Below, piece after piece: positions 47,598-59,849 of a stretch of 64,000 bases of DNA (positions are counted from its first letter, which is position 1; every line of letters begins with the position of its first letter). Under the pieces are notes generated by a model. It ran no database searches. It was not told the DNA's origin and worked only from the letters and a program-made list of their open reading frames with translations. Source of the DNA: Adiantum capillus-veneris (taxonomy: Eukaryota > Streptophyta > Polypodiopsida > Polypodiales > Pteridaceae); NCBI GenBank assembly GCA_014529385.2, contig CM043942.1:108065141-108129140 (forward strand). The letters run 5' to 3'. Made by a program: the position numbers and the translations under genes.

Positions 47598-49385
47598 TCT
47601 GGAGTGAGTGCTTCACCCAAACTGAGGAGGCTATGAGTGAGGATGCTTGCTCCCCCGCAAGTAAGAAGGAGGATGAAAAGAGTAAGCTCGAAGAGTCCAC
47701 ACATGAGGCCTTGTCGGATGATGGAATCCTATTTCATGAAGTCATTGATGAAGACAATATTGGGCAAAAGATAGATCTTCTTAGCCATCTTGGCAAAGTT
47801 TTTGGGTCATCCAAAAGCACCAGTCTGATAAAAAAGAAAAAACAAAAAAACGAAGTGAGTCCCCTTTTGACATCATAAGCTCCTGATGTACAGGTTTTCG
47901 TTTCCCTATCAAAGCCAAATACATATAGTCCTTAAGTTTTCATGGCAAGGAAATTTTGCATGGGTTCAATTGTACCTTTCTCGTTTTTCTTTTAATACAA
48001 ATCTCATATAATGCGGGAATCACCAAAATTAAAAGAACATCAAAAATCAATTTGTCCTCTTAAAAATTTGCAAGAACAACACATGATCTAGATTAAAATT
48101 TCAAAGGTAAATTTGAAAATTGGTTGACAAATCCTTGACTACGCACAGAGAAGGTTAGTAAAGGGCGAAAAACTACATGATCATGAAAAAGACACAATGA
48201 CCCAAAACCTATAAATTTTTTGATATTTTAATATTTTAAACAAGCAACTTGCATTGCATATACATGTGCATGCTAAACGAAACTCAATAACCCTAAAAAA
48301 ACAAATCCCACACACCCTTTTTGACATACAGTGTTATGTCCATATGTACAAATTTACAAAAACGGGGTGGCCAAAATGCACACAATAAGGTGATATCGAA
48401 GATTTAAGAATAATGACTACCCCATGCAATTTATTGAACCCACTCATATCGATCCTAAGTTTCACTCTACTTTTCATTGCCTCAGCAGGTGAACATGAAC
48501 CATTGCCTTGTTTTACGGATCACAATCACTCCTTTTTGTGGTTTTCCTTAGGAAACTTTACAAAATTGACTTTAAACAAGCTTCACAAGTAACTTTTGAA
48601 TTCAGCATGAATTCTCTTCAACATATTGAGGTAGTTTACACATTGGCTACCAAAGATGGGCAACATGTGCGTCCACCAGTAGGCGATGATGTGCCAAAAG
48701 ATAATCGACTCATAGCTTGTTAGACAACCAAGCTCCCCAGTCTAGGTTTGAATAGGGCTGAGCTTCTGTTTTTGTCTCTATAAAGGGGAGGCTCAAGAAC
48801 ATCTAGGAACATTTTTGTTGGCACTGCTGTTAGGCAGGGTCTATGGGGAGGAATTTTGTCGCCATGGCCATAGGGCCTCAGGCCAATGGGGAGTTGCCGA
48901 GCAAGGGTATGTTTTTTAGGTGGACGGCATGCATTGGATTGATATTTTTGTTGTGAAGGCTTGTTACCATAGAGGTATTTCTCAATTAAAAATTGGCGCT
49001 AGGAGGGTTTTGTGAGTGCTGCGTGCTACTTTTGGATGCAGCTATCGCTTTTCGACAGAACGATGAGCTGCAACTGTGCACTCGGGGGGTTCACTATGTG
49101 TAAAACTACCATATCACGTGCGTTCAAGACATGTTTGTAAAACCCCTTATTCGTGAACTTTGTTAAGAATATAATGTACCCTTTTCTTTTAAAATCTGTA
49201 AGTTTTTTTCAAATTTGAAAAAATAATACCCTTATGTATATATATTTCTGTAAGTTTTAAGAACTTTAAATATCTTTCTGTTGAACTCACGTGATAGGTT
49301 ACATTTTTATTAGGTGACTTCCCTGGGACTGTGCATGAGAACAATTTGCAGGCGCTTCGATTGTCCTCTGAGAGACCGGGTGCTC
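47598..49385. other. Intergenic stretch without recognised genes
   Basis: An 81-codon frame (47633-47878) is rich in Lys, Glu and Asp but matches no family I know. The rest is AT-rich with no coding signal. Confidence 0.35.
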
Positions 49386-49410
49386 TCTCTCTCTCTCTCT
49401 CTCTCTGTCA

Positions 49411-49491
<81 letters not shown>
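49386..49491. repeat. (CT)n-(CA)n compound microsatellite
   Basis: About 11 CT units are followed by about 39 CA units. Confidence 0.95.
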
Positions 49492-49493
<2 letters not shown>

Positions 49494-51366
49494 CCTTTAC
49501 ACAAATTACAATCTGTTTGGCAACTCACTAGCCAAAAGGCCGCTTGAGGAGAAGTGACCGGGGATTGTCCGGTTGGTTGTCTGTGTGATCGATGCACACC
49601 TTTGGTGCAGTTGCTTTATTTGTGGCATGTTTTAGCCGTCGCCTTTGTCGTCAATTATGTCCGTTGAAACTTGTTTGTTGTTTTTTGTTTTTACATGTAT
49701 GGGTGTGTAGTGCATGGTGTTCATGTGTGTGTTGTAGGTAAAAGCGTATTGTGAATGTGTATGTATGCATTGTGTCTGTGTGTTTTAGGTGTTTTTATAT
49801 TGAGTACGTGTAAGATGGCGCATAGTAAGTGTGTGTGTGCATGGCTATGAATACAAGAGAGAAATGTTTTTTTGCTTAGCGGCTTATGAGAGCAAGAGAA
49901 AACAAGAGGGTGATGGTGTGTGAACAAGAGTATATGTGTGTATTGAGGGTGTGAGAACAAAAGAGAGAGGGAGAACCTTTACCTGTCAAAAGGGGAGAGG
50001 GAATTCACCTCTGGCGGTCTGATCCGAGATAGAGAAGGCAAGGGAGAGAGTGAGAGGGTAGGAGGATGGGGGAGTGAGAGAAAAGCGTACGCGTGTATTA
50101 GAGATGAAGAGAGACACTACTCTTTGGCTGATCCAAACGAGAATAATGAAATGAAATATTATATTAACGGGCCAAAATGACCATGAATCTAATACAGGTT
50201 TGGATAAAGGAAAGAAATTATACTAAACAAGAACACCAATAGAGATGCAAGAGGCGGGTAGCATGAGCCGAGGGGTATATACACAAAAAATGGGTAGGTG
50301 TCTCAAAATACATATGGTGGATATGTATGTATCAAATCCATTGATGGCTCGCATCAGTTGGTGAATGATTGTGCCGACGTCCTACTTGGTGAGAATCCAC
50401 ATAGGGAGTCTCTTATGTCGTGCCAATATGAATCTGATCCTATGCTCGAGCCTCCTCCGGTTGGGCCTCCTCGATCTCCCCAGCTTGCCTACTCGATCAC
50501 TTACAATATCTTTCCTAGTCCTCTCTGACTTCTCTCATCTTTGCTCACTCTATGGATGAAAGAACACTAAGATCTGTCTCTAGGTGTGTTTCCTGGTTTG
50601 CAGGCCTCTCTCTCTCTCTCAGTAACCTTGCTCGATGCTGTTGAATCTCCAGTAGGTCATCCATGAAATAATTAACGTACATCAATCCCAATTTTTCTCC
50701 CGAGATGAACTCACAAAAGAGGACGGTTCAAAAAGGAAAGAAAGAAAGCTCAATCCTAGCCAGGTGAATAAGAAAGAAGTTCCAGCCCATTTGATATGAT
50801 AATTCATTACCATGGATAGTCTGTTCCGTCCATAGTACTTTTGTGTTGATGGTCGTTTAGTTTGAACAATTTGCATTCAAATCTCTCTTCTTTTATTCAA
50901 GAATACTGAAGTCATGCATAGCCAATTCTGACAAAGCTCTTCTTCTTTGTAGGTATCTCTGATTTGTAAACCAGATGTTCATTGAGCTCATCTGAAGACT
51001 AGCATTATGGGTTTTTTCAAACTTGTACCGAGTCACCTGAAAACTTAAGACTAGCCTTTTGGGTCGCCATTAAGTTTTCCCCATGACCCCTCTTCTACCG
51101 TACCAAGGAACTTGTAATGATGCTGGTGGGTATATTTTCAACTTCATCTCTTCGAAGGTGTCTCCTTGGTTGTGTAGCTTTGAACTGCCTCTTGATTTGT
51201 ACATTACTACGTGGTTATGAGTAGATAGTTCTTGGAAAGGGAAGCAAGACACCCGTGGAAGAGTGAATAGTGGCTCAAAAGGAGGCATGGCTTCTGCTTT
51301 ATCCTTCCTACTTCCGAGTATCATTTAAATTCTATGACATGCTTGAGCAATAATGTTGAAAGAGCC
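49492..51366. other. Intergenic stretch without recognised genes
   Basis: Short open frames (for example 50298-50528 on plus, 51070-51324 and 50682-50876 on minus) show no family signature. Purine-rich and GTGT-rich DNA dominates 49700-50160. Confidence 0.35.
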
Positions 51367-51450
51367 AATGGGATCGTAACCTAGTGGTTAAGGTGGATGT
51401 GTGTCAAGTTCGATTCCCAGCGGCACCTTACAAGTTTGATTGTGTCTAAA
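51367..51450 (+). repeat. tRNA-derived SINE-like sequence
   Basis: TAGTGGTTAAGG at 51382-51393 is a good RNA polymerase III A box and AGTTCGATTCC at 51407-51417 a good B box, at close to tRNA spacing. The outer arms do not pair, so this is not a tRNA gene. A GATTGTGTCTAAAAGAGAAA tail follows. No second copy was found in the window. Confidence 0.5.
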
Positions 51451-52240
51451 AGAGAAAAAATGGTAAGGAAATCAACAAAAATTCTGTGAGGAAGGCGAGT
51501 GCCATCACGTGTGTATCGAGTTCCTTGCCATGAACTTGATTGTCAACTTCAGTTTTTTTTCTTGATTTTAGAATGATGGCAACTGTCTATGGATCTGTCA
51601 AAGAAGTCTGGGTTGTTGATGTAGAGTAAAGAAGTTTAGATTATTTTCTCTATTCTATCCAGGTTGTTGTGCTTTCTAACAAACCTTCCTAGAAAAATTG
51701 GCCCCTCAAAGAGTTCAATACCTCACGCCTTACGAGACTTGCCTTAAACTACTCAAAGAAAGTTAACTCAGTGTGACAGTGCAAATTTTTGCTCATAGGT
51801 CGAATCATGCTTGAGCCAACGCAAAGTTGAACTTAGTGAACACATAAAATGATAGAAAAAGGTTTTCGACTGTAACCCTCGTAATGTGTAAGATACAATA
51901 CCTTGGGAGTGGGTCATATTGGTTCAGATCTTTAAATACTTTCTCTCCTACACCACACTTTTCAGTAAGTTACTACTGTAAACCACATATCTTCCATAAC
52001 CCAGATCACAATTTATATCATTTACTATGAACCGCCAAGCATAATTTAATAACACTTTGAACCAAAATTTTTAATTTTTACTTTAAGGTAGTGCCCTCGT
52101 CTAGTGTAGACGACCTTGTTAAATATGCGAGGCCTAATATGTAATACATATCAAACTTGGTCACTTTGGTGTGTCAAGGACTCCCACGGCCCAAAAAGAA
52201 AGAGAGAGAGAGACCCTTGATGTGCATTCTATACTTGTCC

Positions 52241-52241
<1 letters not shown>
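51451..52241. other. Intergenic stretch without recognised genes
   Basis: AT-rich DNA with no open frame of interest on either strand. Confidence 0.4.

Positions 52242-52282
<41 letters not shown>
52242..52282. repeat. (GA)n microsatellite
   Basis: About 19 GA units lie some 600 bases upstream of the dynein light chain start. A shorter GA run is at about 52352-52368 and CT runs at 52608-52624. Confidence 0.9.
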
Positions 52283-52288
<6 letters not shown>

Positions 52289-52671
52289 TTGTGATGTGCA
52301 TTCTACACTTGTTCATAAGTCATGTGTTTCTATGTGGTTGGGAGCTGGCCAGAGAGAGAGAGAGAGAGCGCAGAAGATGTGGTGGGCTTGCCGTTGGTGC
52401 GCCTGGGACAAGACGACGTGCCAAATGCGCTATCACTCGGGACGAGAGAGCAGGGCATGGCATATCTTGAGTACGTTGGGAAGCAGCTTTTGCCTTTCCG
52501 GTGGCACAATCTTGTGGTGGCGAAGCGCAGCTTTCATGCAGGACAACCTTGCTGGATGCAATCAAGCTAGAGAGAGGAGATGGTATCACTCTTATCTGAG
52601 AGGGGCTCTCTCTCTCTCTCTCTCGGTCCTTTCAATTATTGGAGTTGGTGCGATGTAGTGCAAGCACGTAC

Positions 52672-52679
52672 TATATATT
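52672..52679 (+). promoter_or_regulatory. Candidate TATA box of the dynein light chain gene
   Basis: TATATATT lies 205 bases upstream of the ATG at 52884. The interval would be a 5' leader containing CT and CA microsatellites (52794-52870). This is inferred from position only. Confidence 0.35.
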
Positions 52680-52792
52680 CCCACTATTCCAACGTGCAGG
52701 ACAGCGAGAGCTAAACACGTTGAGAAGAAAGCGCGCGCACGCCCACCCTTGTGTAACGCCTGATCATCCTCAGCTAGCGGCAGAGAAAGCGC

Positions 52793-52793
<1 letters not shown>

Positions 52794-52853
<60 letters not shown>

Positions 52854-52870
52854 GCACACGCACACGCACG
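52794..52870. repeat. (CT)n-(CA)n microsatellite in the 5' leader
   Basis: About 11 CT units then about 18 CA units, turning to CGCACGCACACG, end only about 14 bases before the dynein light chain ATG. Confidence 0.9.
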
Positions 52871-52883
52871 AACCAGCCCCAGA

Positions 52884-55155
52884 ATGCTGGAAGGGAAGGC
52901 AGCGCTGGGCGAGACGGATATGCCGGTGATGATGCAAGAGCATGCCATGAGAGTTGCTAGCAGGGCGTTGGATGTGCTGGATGTCTGCGACTGCCAAGGA
53001 ATTGCTGCCTTCCTCAAAAAGGTAACTTCCGGCTTCGAACTCGCTCCGGTGTGAAGGTCTGTGTGTTTATTTAAGAGGGTTTTCAGAGTGTTCGCTATGG
53101 TTCAACCCTTGCGACATGCAAGTCAAGGCGTGTGAGCGCAGTCCCGGCTTGCTAAGGCATGCCTTGAGAAGAGAGCTAAATGTGGTACACTCGAGAGGGA
53201 GGGACAGCCATGACACTAAAGCCCATGGGCTATTAAACCGGGGGGAGCACAAGGCTTGTGGCGCATCCAACCCTCCCATGCCCATATGGTGACCATAATG
53301 GGAAACAAATGTACTACAAGGAAACTTGGACAGGGACACAAGTAAACGAGGACAAAAAAAAGTAAACTCGAACACGTCCGAGTAAAATAGGACGACCGGA
53401 TCTACCTTGCATCGTGCTCGCATAATTCTCTGCCGTAGATCCCATGAAGGGGTCTTCATTAAAGACCCCGTGGGATTTAGTAGCGAGGGAGAGTCTCTAG
53501 AGAGCCTTTCAATGGCTTGGTTAAACAAGTAGGAAGAGTCTAAAGAGCTCAAAGGTAGTGCATCTCCTAGTTTTGGACACATATCCCCTCCGTCACACAT
53601 GTACGGCTTCAAAGTACGGAACACTGTAGTTGATTATTTCTTCTTTCCGATATTTAGGTTTCATCTCTACATAGGGTAAAGAGACCATATTAAGAGCTGG
53701 GTCGTGCCAAGGTTAGTAGGGCTAACAAAGTGATAGGAGGTGGTTGGACGCACCCTGAAGGGAGGTAGTTTGGCATAACAAGCTGGCGAGAACTTTGCTG
53801 AAAAGAAAATGCACTGATTGGCCTGATCTTGAGAAACTTGTGATGCTTCATTGTTGCCCTAAAATATAGCTTAATCCCTCGTTTTTGAAGGAGTTAGTGG
53901 AGCCACAATACTGCTTGTATGATTCTCGTGCAAATTTTGGGGTTTCGACAAGTGTGTTTTTGCTTCTCCCCGCTTGTCCTCGCAAACCCCTAGCTCAAAC
54001 CAGCTCTAAGGAGAGTGAGAGGAGCCCAACGCTTTTTCAGTGCACTGTGCACTTTTGGGGTCGCGATAGCCATAGCTCAGGCAGTAGTGCTATGCATGAC
54101 CTACGCGTGGAATAAGCGTCAGTCATCATAGTGGCAAATTTCATGCAAACAAGAGATTAGAAATATTTTCAGTTGGAAAATAATCGAGTCTAATAAAAAA
54201 AGTACCGTTGAAAATGGGTATTGAACCCAATTCGTTTGGAGACTCGAATTGCCTCCTTTCAGTACTCAAGTGTTGAACTAAAATTGGCTCCTTTATCCTG
54301 TAGATTGTCATCTCTCTTTGCATAATAGCATATGTAAAAACATCTCCCTATAAGTTTCTCTAATAAAAAGTGTAAACTTTTTAATCATATTCTTTGCAAA
54401 TTCATACTTTTTATAAAATTATCATTGTATGCTTTCTTCCATAGGTATGTCAATCGATCGAATACGACATAGTTGTAAGCAAAGACACGATTTTCTTGAG
54501 GGTTTTTGTAGGCCTGTGTGATTAGCACCTTGCTGACAAAGGCACAAGAAGATCTAGAAATTTTCTTATGTAGGAAGACGGAGTCTTTTTAAGTGTTTTT
54601 CATACAATGCACAACATCATGAGCTTCTTCTCGGGAGGCACCGCATACCTAGCTAGGTACGATTGGGGGCAAGGGATTGCCGGCCCGGTGGTATGTAGGA
54701 AAACGGAGTCTTTTTCAGTGTTTTTCATACAATGCACAACATCATGAGCTTTTGCTCGAGAGGCACCACATACCTAGCTAGGTACGATTGGGAGCAGGGA
54801 CCGCCCCCCCCCCCCCCCCCCCCCCCCCCTCCCCACCTAGCTAGGTATGCGATGCCTCCCTCACAAAAACTCATGATGTTGAGGTAAGTCACAATGTGGG
54901 AATTATTGTGAGAATTTGTGCAAAACTTCTTGTGAGGTGAAAGATGGAACTTTTTCTTCATGCAAAATCTCTCTATGAAAACTAACATTCATGGATGGAT
55001 GGTGTGTGCAGGAGTTTGACAAGTGCTATGGTCCTGGGTGGCAATGTGTGGTCGGAACCAACTTTGGCTCATTTGTAACACATGCACGAGGAAACTTCAT
55101 ATATTTTGGATTAGAAAAATTAGCGTTTCTACTTTTTAGAGTAGCACCGGTGTAG
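52884..55155 (+). CDS. LC8-type dynein light chain, two exons
   Basis: Exon 1 is 52884-53021 (46 codons): MLEGKAALGETDMPVMMQEH and on to GIAAFLKK, then a GT donor (AAG|GTAACT). Exon 2 is 55012-55155: it follows TGTGTGCAG with EFDKCYGPGWQCVVGTNFGS, then FVTH, FIYFGLEKLAFLLF and a TAG stop. The join is phase 0 and the 93-residue product is close to the usual 89-100. Hallmarks of LC8 are present: EFD-K-Y-GP-W-C-VVG, NFGS-VTH and FIYF. The KK|EFD intron position is as I remember it for this family. LC8 dimers bind short linear motifs in many partners; higher plants keep LC8 without dynein heavy chains. An ACTAAC branch site lies near 54981. The intron (53022-55011) holds repeats. No lesion is visible. 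Confidence 0.88.
53229..53489. repeat. Dispersed repeat copy 1 (in the intron)
   Basis: It aligns along its length with 55546-55808, with shared blocks such as CATATG(G/T)TGACCAT, CGTAGATC and TTTAGT near the end. It appears in the intron of the dynein light chain gene. The 185-codon minus frame across it (53067-53624) is not a gene. Confidence 0.6.
54205..54300 (-). repeat. Possible tRNA-derived repeat in the intron
   Basis: On the minus strand TTAGTTCAACACTTGAG could be a weak A box and GGGTTCAATACC a B box. The pairing of outer arms is poor and no second copy is seen. Confidence 0.25.
54567..54881. repeat. Tandem duplication plus inverted copy around a poly-C tract
   Basis: Unit 1 (54567-54691) and unit 2 (54692-54806) share TATGTAGGAA(G/A)ACGGAGTC, CACAACATCATGAGCTT and CATACCTAGCTAGGTACGAT. 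After 27 C residues (54803-54829), 54832-54881 carries the same segment inverted (ACCTAGCTAGGTATGC...CATGATGTTG). A hairpin with a poly-C loop is possible. It lies in the last part of the intron. Confidence 0.8.
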
Positions 55156-55393
55156 GACAAATACATGATCTTCTCTTTTGTTGTTGCATCTGGATGGGTC
55201 CAATGGTCCCTCAAATGTAGGAATGGCCTATGTTGTACTCGTTAGCTCATTAAATAGTAAAAGAAAGAGAAAATGAAGCACAAATGTGTGTCACATGCCT
55301 CACAAAAGCCACTCAATAACTAATGCATCTTTCCAATCAAAATGCCATCCTACATTTGTTTCCTCCATCCTCCTAAAAAGTATAATAAAGAAT

Positions 55394-55397
<4 letters not shown>

Positions 55398-55430
<33 letters not shown>
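55398..55430. repeat. (CT)n microsatellite
   Basis: About 16 CT units, 240 bases past the dynein light chain stop. Confidence 0.9.
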
Positions 55431-55432
<2 letters not shown>

Positions 55433-55545
55433 CGCACTAAAGAGCACGGGAGCAAAGAGATGGGATCTACGGTTGAGGGTGCGCGCACGAATTTCAAGGA
55501 GATTTGAGGGCTAAAAAAAATGGAGCGTGGAGTGCTGCTCTCGCA

Positions 55546-55808
55546 GGATTTGAACCCCGGTGTGTGTTGAGCAAGACGCATGGCTTATCCAACCCCCCGT
55601 ACGCATATGTTGACCATGGTGGGCAACAAACGCATGATAAGTCAACGTGGACAGGTGTACCCATGTCCAAGTTTACTTTTCGACGTCCTAGTTTACTTCT
55701 GGTGCATCCTACAACCCTGCACGCCTCTCCTTTTGTGCCCGAGCTTCTCTACCGTAGATCTCACCTCTGGGGCTTCATTTAATACCCCGTGCCCTTTAGT
55801 GCTGAGGC
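55546..55808. repeat. Dispersed repeat copy 2 (downstream of the gene)
   Basis: It lies in the same orientation as 53229-53489. It starts GGATTTGAACCCCGG, a B-box-like motif on the minus strand, and ends at a poly-C tract. Confidence 0.6.
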
Positions 55809-55893
55809 CCCCCCCCCCCCCCCCCCCCCCCCCCAAAAAAAAACACATACACACATGGGTATTTACCATACCTTATGCCCACAATCTCTCTCA

Positions 55894-55946
<53 letters not shown>
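55808..55946. repeat. Poly-C, poly-A, (CT)n and (CA)n tracts
   Basis: About 27 C, then A9, then CT and CA runs at 55885-55946. Open frames across it are low complexity. The stretch 55947-56990 shows no gene; AACCGG/CCGGTT motifs recur at 56210-56390. Confidence 0.85.
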
Positions 55947-55949
<3 letters not shown>

Positions 55950-56989
55950 ATATGAGTAATTCTCACCTTTGTAGACCTACACATCCCACTTTCTCATATC
56001 AAAGTCCATTTAGGGTACATCTTAGGTTTGTGAATGTGATAATTGTCGTGACTAGTAATGTGTATTCTCTGTTCAGAATCGATGGAGAATGTAGGATGGT
56101 GATGCTATGTTTCCTTTTAGGTATATATACAATGCAACGGTGTGAGGACAAGATGGATGATGCCACGAGGATCCCTATTTTATTACAAATAGGGGCTAGT
56201 GTTAGAAAAAAACCGGGTCGAGTGTATTTTAACCGGTTGAAATCCTAAAATCCCGGTTAGATTTTGAGCGTGCTTTGAAGAAAACTGGGCAATTTTCACA
56301 TGTTTTAGAGTTAATTACCGGCAAAAGCTTCAAATTTTGACCTAAAAACCGGAAGAATTTCAAATTTGTCCTTATTTTTTCCGGTTAGGAATAATATTTT
56401 TTTCTAGCCGTGATAGGGGCTAGATGGGTGCAACACCAAACCACTTTTATACTTTTCTTTGATATTAGAGCAAAGGAGAGAGAATATATGCCTTTTCTTG
56501 CATGCTCATGCGAAGACCGCAGATCTTTGTCTCTTTTCTTTCACTTTAGAATGTGGGCACGGCTCCTCACACACATAAGGCGCCAGAAAGAAAGTTGATG
56601 GCTCTGCGAGGGTGTCTCAGTGTCGAGATCATGTTGCATTTCTACTTCCCTTGCATCCGACTAGCACATAGACTGGCGCGAGTCCTCTGGACCTTGCTTG
56701 TTGCTTTGTGCTACCATCGCTTTGCTTTCTGCTGCCATCAATGTAAAAAAATGAAGTTTTCACTTTCTTTTTAAAAGTAAGAGTGCCCTAAGGATTCACT
56801 CTCACCATGGGGGGTTCAAGAGACCATCCGGTTTGGTAGGGCCGCAACTCGTCAAAGCTATTGTGACAACATTTGGCAACTATTTGAAGGTGAAGATTTA
56901 TGAAATTTCACAAAGTCTAGAATATAAAACTTTTATGTAATCAAAGGGATCATCATTCTTTGTACAAAGCTTTTATCAAATTAATTGAA

Positions 56990-58200
56990 GATTACTATTT
57001 CAATTTTTTCAAATTATTGCTTGCATGCACATGCATGCACAATTGGTATCCAAACTAGGTGTTTTAGGTAATTTTTTGACAAAGCATGAAATGCAAAGAC
57101 AATTTTCATGCAAGTATATACGAGAGCAAAATGTTATTGATGAGAAAACGAACAAGCACATTGCAAAATTTGTAAGGATAATGATGAATGAGAAGAATAT
57201 GCCTCACTCTTATTGTGTTGAGGGGTTCAATATGTCTATGTACATTATGAACATGATGCACACTATTGATGGATTTAGCATGACATTAAAAGATAATTTT
57301 CATAGAGAAAAACCTCATTTGGCACACCTCAAAGTGTTTGGATGTATTGCATACATGTATGTGTTTGATGAGCTGCATACAATCTTGGATCCGACATCTA
57401 AAAATATGTGTTCATTGGTTATTCCCTTGAGAAAAAAGGGTATAATATTATAGTCAGATTATATGTCAAGTGAGGATGACTGGGGATGTGGGTTTTGATG
57501 ATTTAAAGAGCTAGTATAGTGATTTAAAAGATGATTTTGAGCTTGGTGTAAAGGAAAAGATGGCTTAAAAAAATATGTCACAAATTTTGAGTGGACTGCA
57601 AGAGTCACCTAGTTCAAGCCATGTTATAAATCTATAAAGTGGTAGGTTACGTGAAAGGGTAAACCTTTCAAAATTTTAAATGTATCAACAAAAAGGAACG
57701 AATGAATTGAAGATGCCCCAAGGGTGCCAAGTTTGAGTGCAAGTCAAAATAATGGTGATTCAAGTTGCTCGAAGCAAAGTCTTGATGAGGAGTTTGGTAT
57801 ACCTTCTATTAAGAATCCATGTGCAAAACAGACATAGATTGAAAATAGGGCACCTGATTGTGATCATGGATCATGTAGACTTGCGAGAGTAAGGAATTAT
57901 GTGTTGTGATTGACTTATGACAACTATGTGGCTTGCAAATTTGCATTTACAATGAAGATTGTCTATAATTTAGAGTCTATTTGTTTTGAGGAATGTTGTT
58001 GGAAATCCAAATTAGATGAGGAGATGGCTATCCTTCATGCTAATGAATTAATATGTGATTTATTGCCATTGCCAAACCAAAAGACTACTGTAATTGGATG
58101 TAAATGACTTTACTATGTGAAACACAATGCAAATGATTTAATGAAGTCTCCTAATTGGTATTGCAAGCCTTTTACATTGTTCACACAATTTAATTTGGTT
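56990..58200 (+). pseudogene. Ty1/copia remnant: integrase and start of RT
   Basis: The frame 57025-57453 matches the second half of a copia integrase: QRQFSCKY, KHIAKFVRIMMNEKNMPHSY, then HLAHLKVFGCIAYMYVFDEL and LDPTSKN. The catalytic Glu region is damaged. After about 450 decayed bases, 57910-58107 matches the RT start: CFEECCWKSKLDEEMAILHA and LPLPNQKTTVIGCK. No LTRs were seen. It differs from families A-C and looks old. Confidence 0.7.
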
Positions 58201-59792
58201 CCTTGATGAAGACTACCTATCTCCTACTCTGCATGAAACCATACACAATATCATGTCCTTAGAGGCACCTTGACCATAACTAGTAGCACCTTATCTAATA
58301 CCATTTATTAAGCACTTTTAAAAAAGATCTATTTTAATTGTGATAAAATCTATTTTACTTATCTTTGTGCTTTGAATTTCAATTAGAAGCACATCATGTC
58401 TCCCTCACAAGTTGTAAATGGCTTGTCATTTTCATAAAGTATCATGTTGAAATACCAAAATATGTGTCTCGTATTCATTCTAAAGAGAAAAATATAGTTG
58501 AAAGGCCTTGTTTTTTTTGGATCTCTTGGCATAACCAACAACCACATAGCCTAGTTGTCAAAGTATTTGGGGTTGTGCTGAGACCCAAGCTTTGATACCC
58601 AATAACACTTCTAGTTCTCATTTAATACGAAAATAGCTCTTCAAACATAGACAAGTACACAAGAGAAAAATAACTTTACTTTTGTAGGTCTCGAGGGTGT
58701 TGAACATGTCTTAGAGACCACTACTGCAACACATATTTTATTTCATTACATATGTGTGTGTTCTATAGCACCAATAGCAATGTGCTATTAGAGGTAGGTA
58801 TGTACTATATGACAAATACGACTTCATAGCGGACATGTGTGGGGAGGCTTTGTAGCACGACCTAATCGCAACCCGCATATAATTATCAAATCCGTGGATT
58901 GGCAACCCGGCTAGGGCATAGAAGCACGAGCATCGGATGAATGGAATAGAGGACTCAAGAGATCATCTCTCCAATGCAAGTAGAGATTAGCCATGTCAAG
59001 ACTAACTCTAAACCTACTCTAATCACTAATCAATCAATCTCCTACACACATCAAGTCCACCGAAGTCCGACTTACCATAGACTAGAAATCCCAAGCACAC
59101 TAATGATAAGCACACACTAATTACCACATGTCAATCACGGCACTTCATCAATAGCTACACACACGAGGTGAATGGTGCTAGAGCTTCATAAAACCTATTT
59201 ACATACAAACAAACAATAGGGCACACACACTAATTACAAGATTAAGAACCAACTTAATTAACCTAATTAGTGATATTAAATATCAAAAATTGAATGCTTA
59301 TGGAAGAATAGGAGTGGGTACTAGCAAGAAGTACACACATCTCTCAAATCTAGAATAATGAAAGTGTAATACTACTTCATGACAAGACGAAATGTAGAGA
59401 AGAAGTAGACTAATGAGAAAATAAGGATTAGATTAATCAAGAAGAGCTTACGCTAATTACAATGGAGAGCACTAGCCTCTCAAGCATGGGCATTAAGCTC
59501 AAGGCTAGGCCAAAGAGTGAACACTCAAGAGAGAGGGAGCTCTCAAAAGTGGATCCTTAAGAGTGGATACTCAAGAATGATGCCTCCTTGCCTAAAGGCT
59601 TTCTTTTAAGGGTTTTCACCTCAATCCCTTCTACTATGTGTTTAAGCTTGAGCCCTCTAGGCTAACAGATACAACTTTGGAACTCCAAGTGAACCCAAGA
59701 CTTATACAAGGTGAGTTAGAAATATTATGCACAACCATAGATATCTCCCGCTTGATGTATATTCGGTGTAGCGTGTGTTAGCCACTGCTAAC
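58201..59792 (-). mobile_element. Non-coding stretch, right part LTR-like
   Basis: No gene is recognised. On the minus strand, sequence from 59793 downward starts TGTTAGCAGTGGCTAACAC directly after a purine tract, as a 3' LTR would. Its far end is not identifiable without a partner. Confidence 0.4.
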
Positions 59793-59793
59793 A

Positions 59794-59807
59794 TTCCCCC
59801 CTTCCTA
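59794..59807 (-). other. Polypurine tract of a minus-strand LTR element
   Basis: The minus strand reads TAGGAAGGGGGGAA immediately before TGTTAGCAG. The context GAGGACGTGTGCCAAATTAGG upstream is also typical of plant Ty3 3' ends. Confidence 0.45.
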
Positions 59808-59849
59808 ATTTGGCACACGTCCTCGTGTGCCGATGAAACAAGACACAAT

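Noticed and set aside
47633-47878. 81-codon Lys/Glu-rich frame as a host gene
   Set aside because: No recognisable domain, no neighbouring exons, and it sits next to an LTR-like end.
51382-51417. tRNA gene
   Set aside because: A and B boxes are present, but acceptor and anticodon arms do not pair; called SINE-like instead.
52322-52570. Possible upstream exon (82 codons) before the LC8 gene
   Set aside because: It starts in GA-repeat sequence and its GC-rich remainder matches no family I recognise; splice evidence is absent.
53067-53624. 185-codon minus-strand frame
   Set aside because: It lies in the intron of the LC8 gene and overlaps a dispersed repeat; no family signature.
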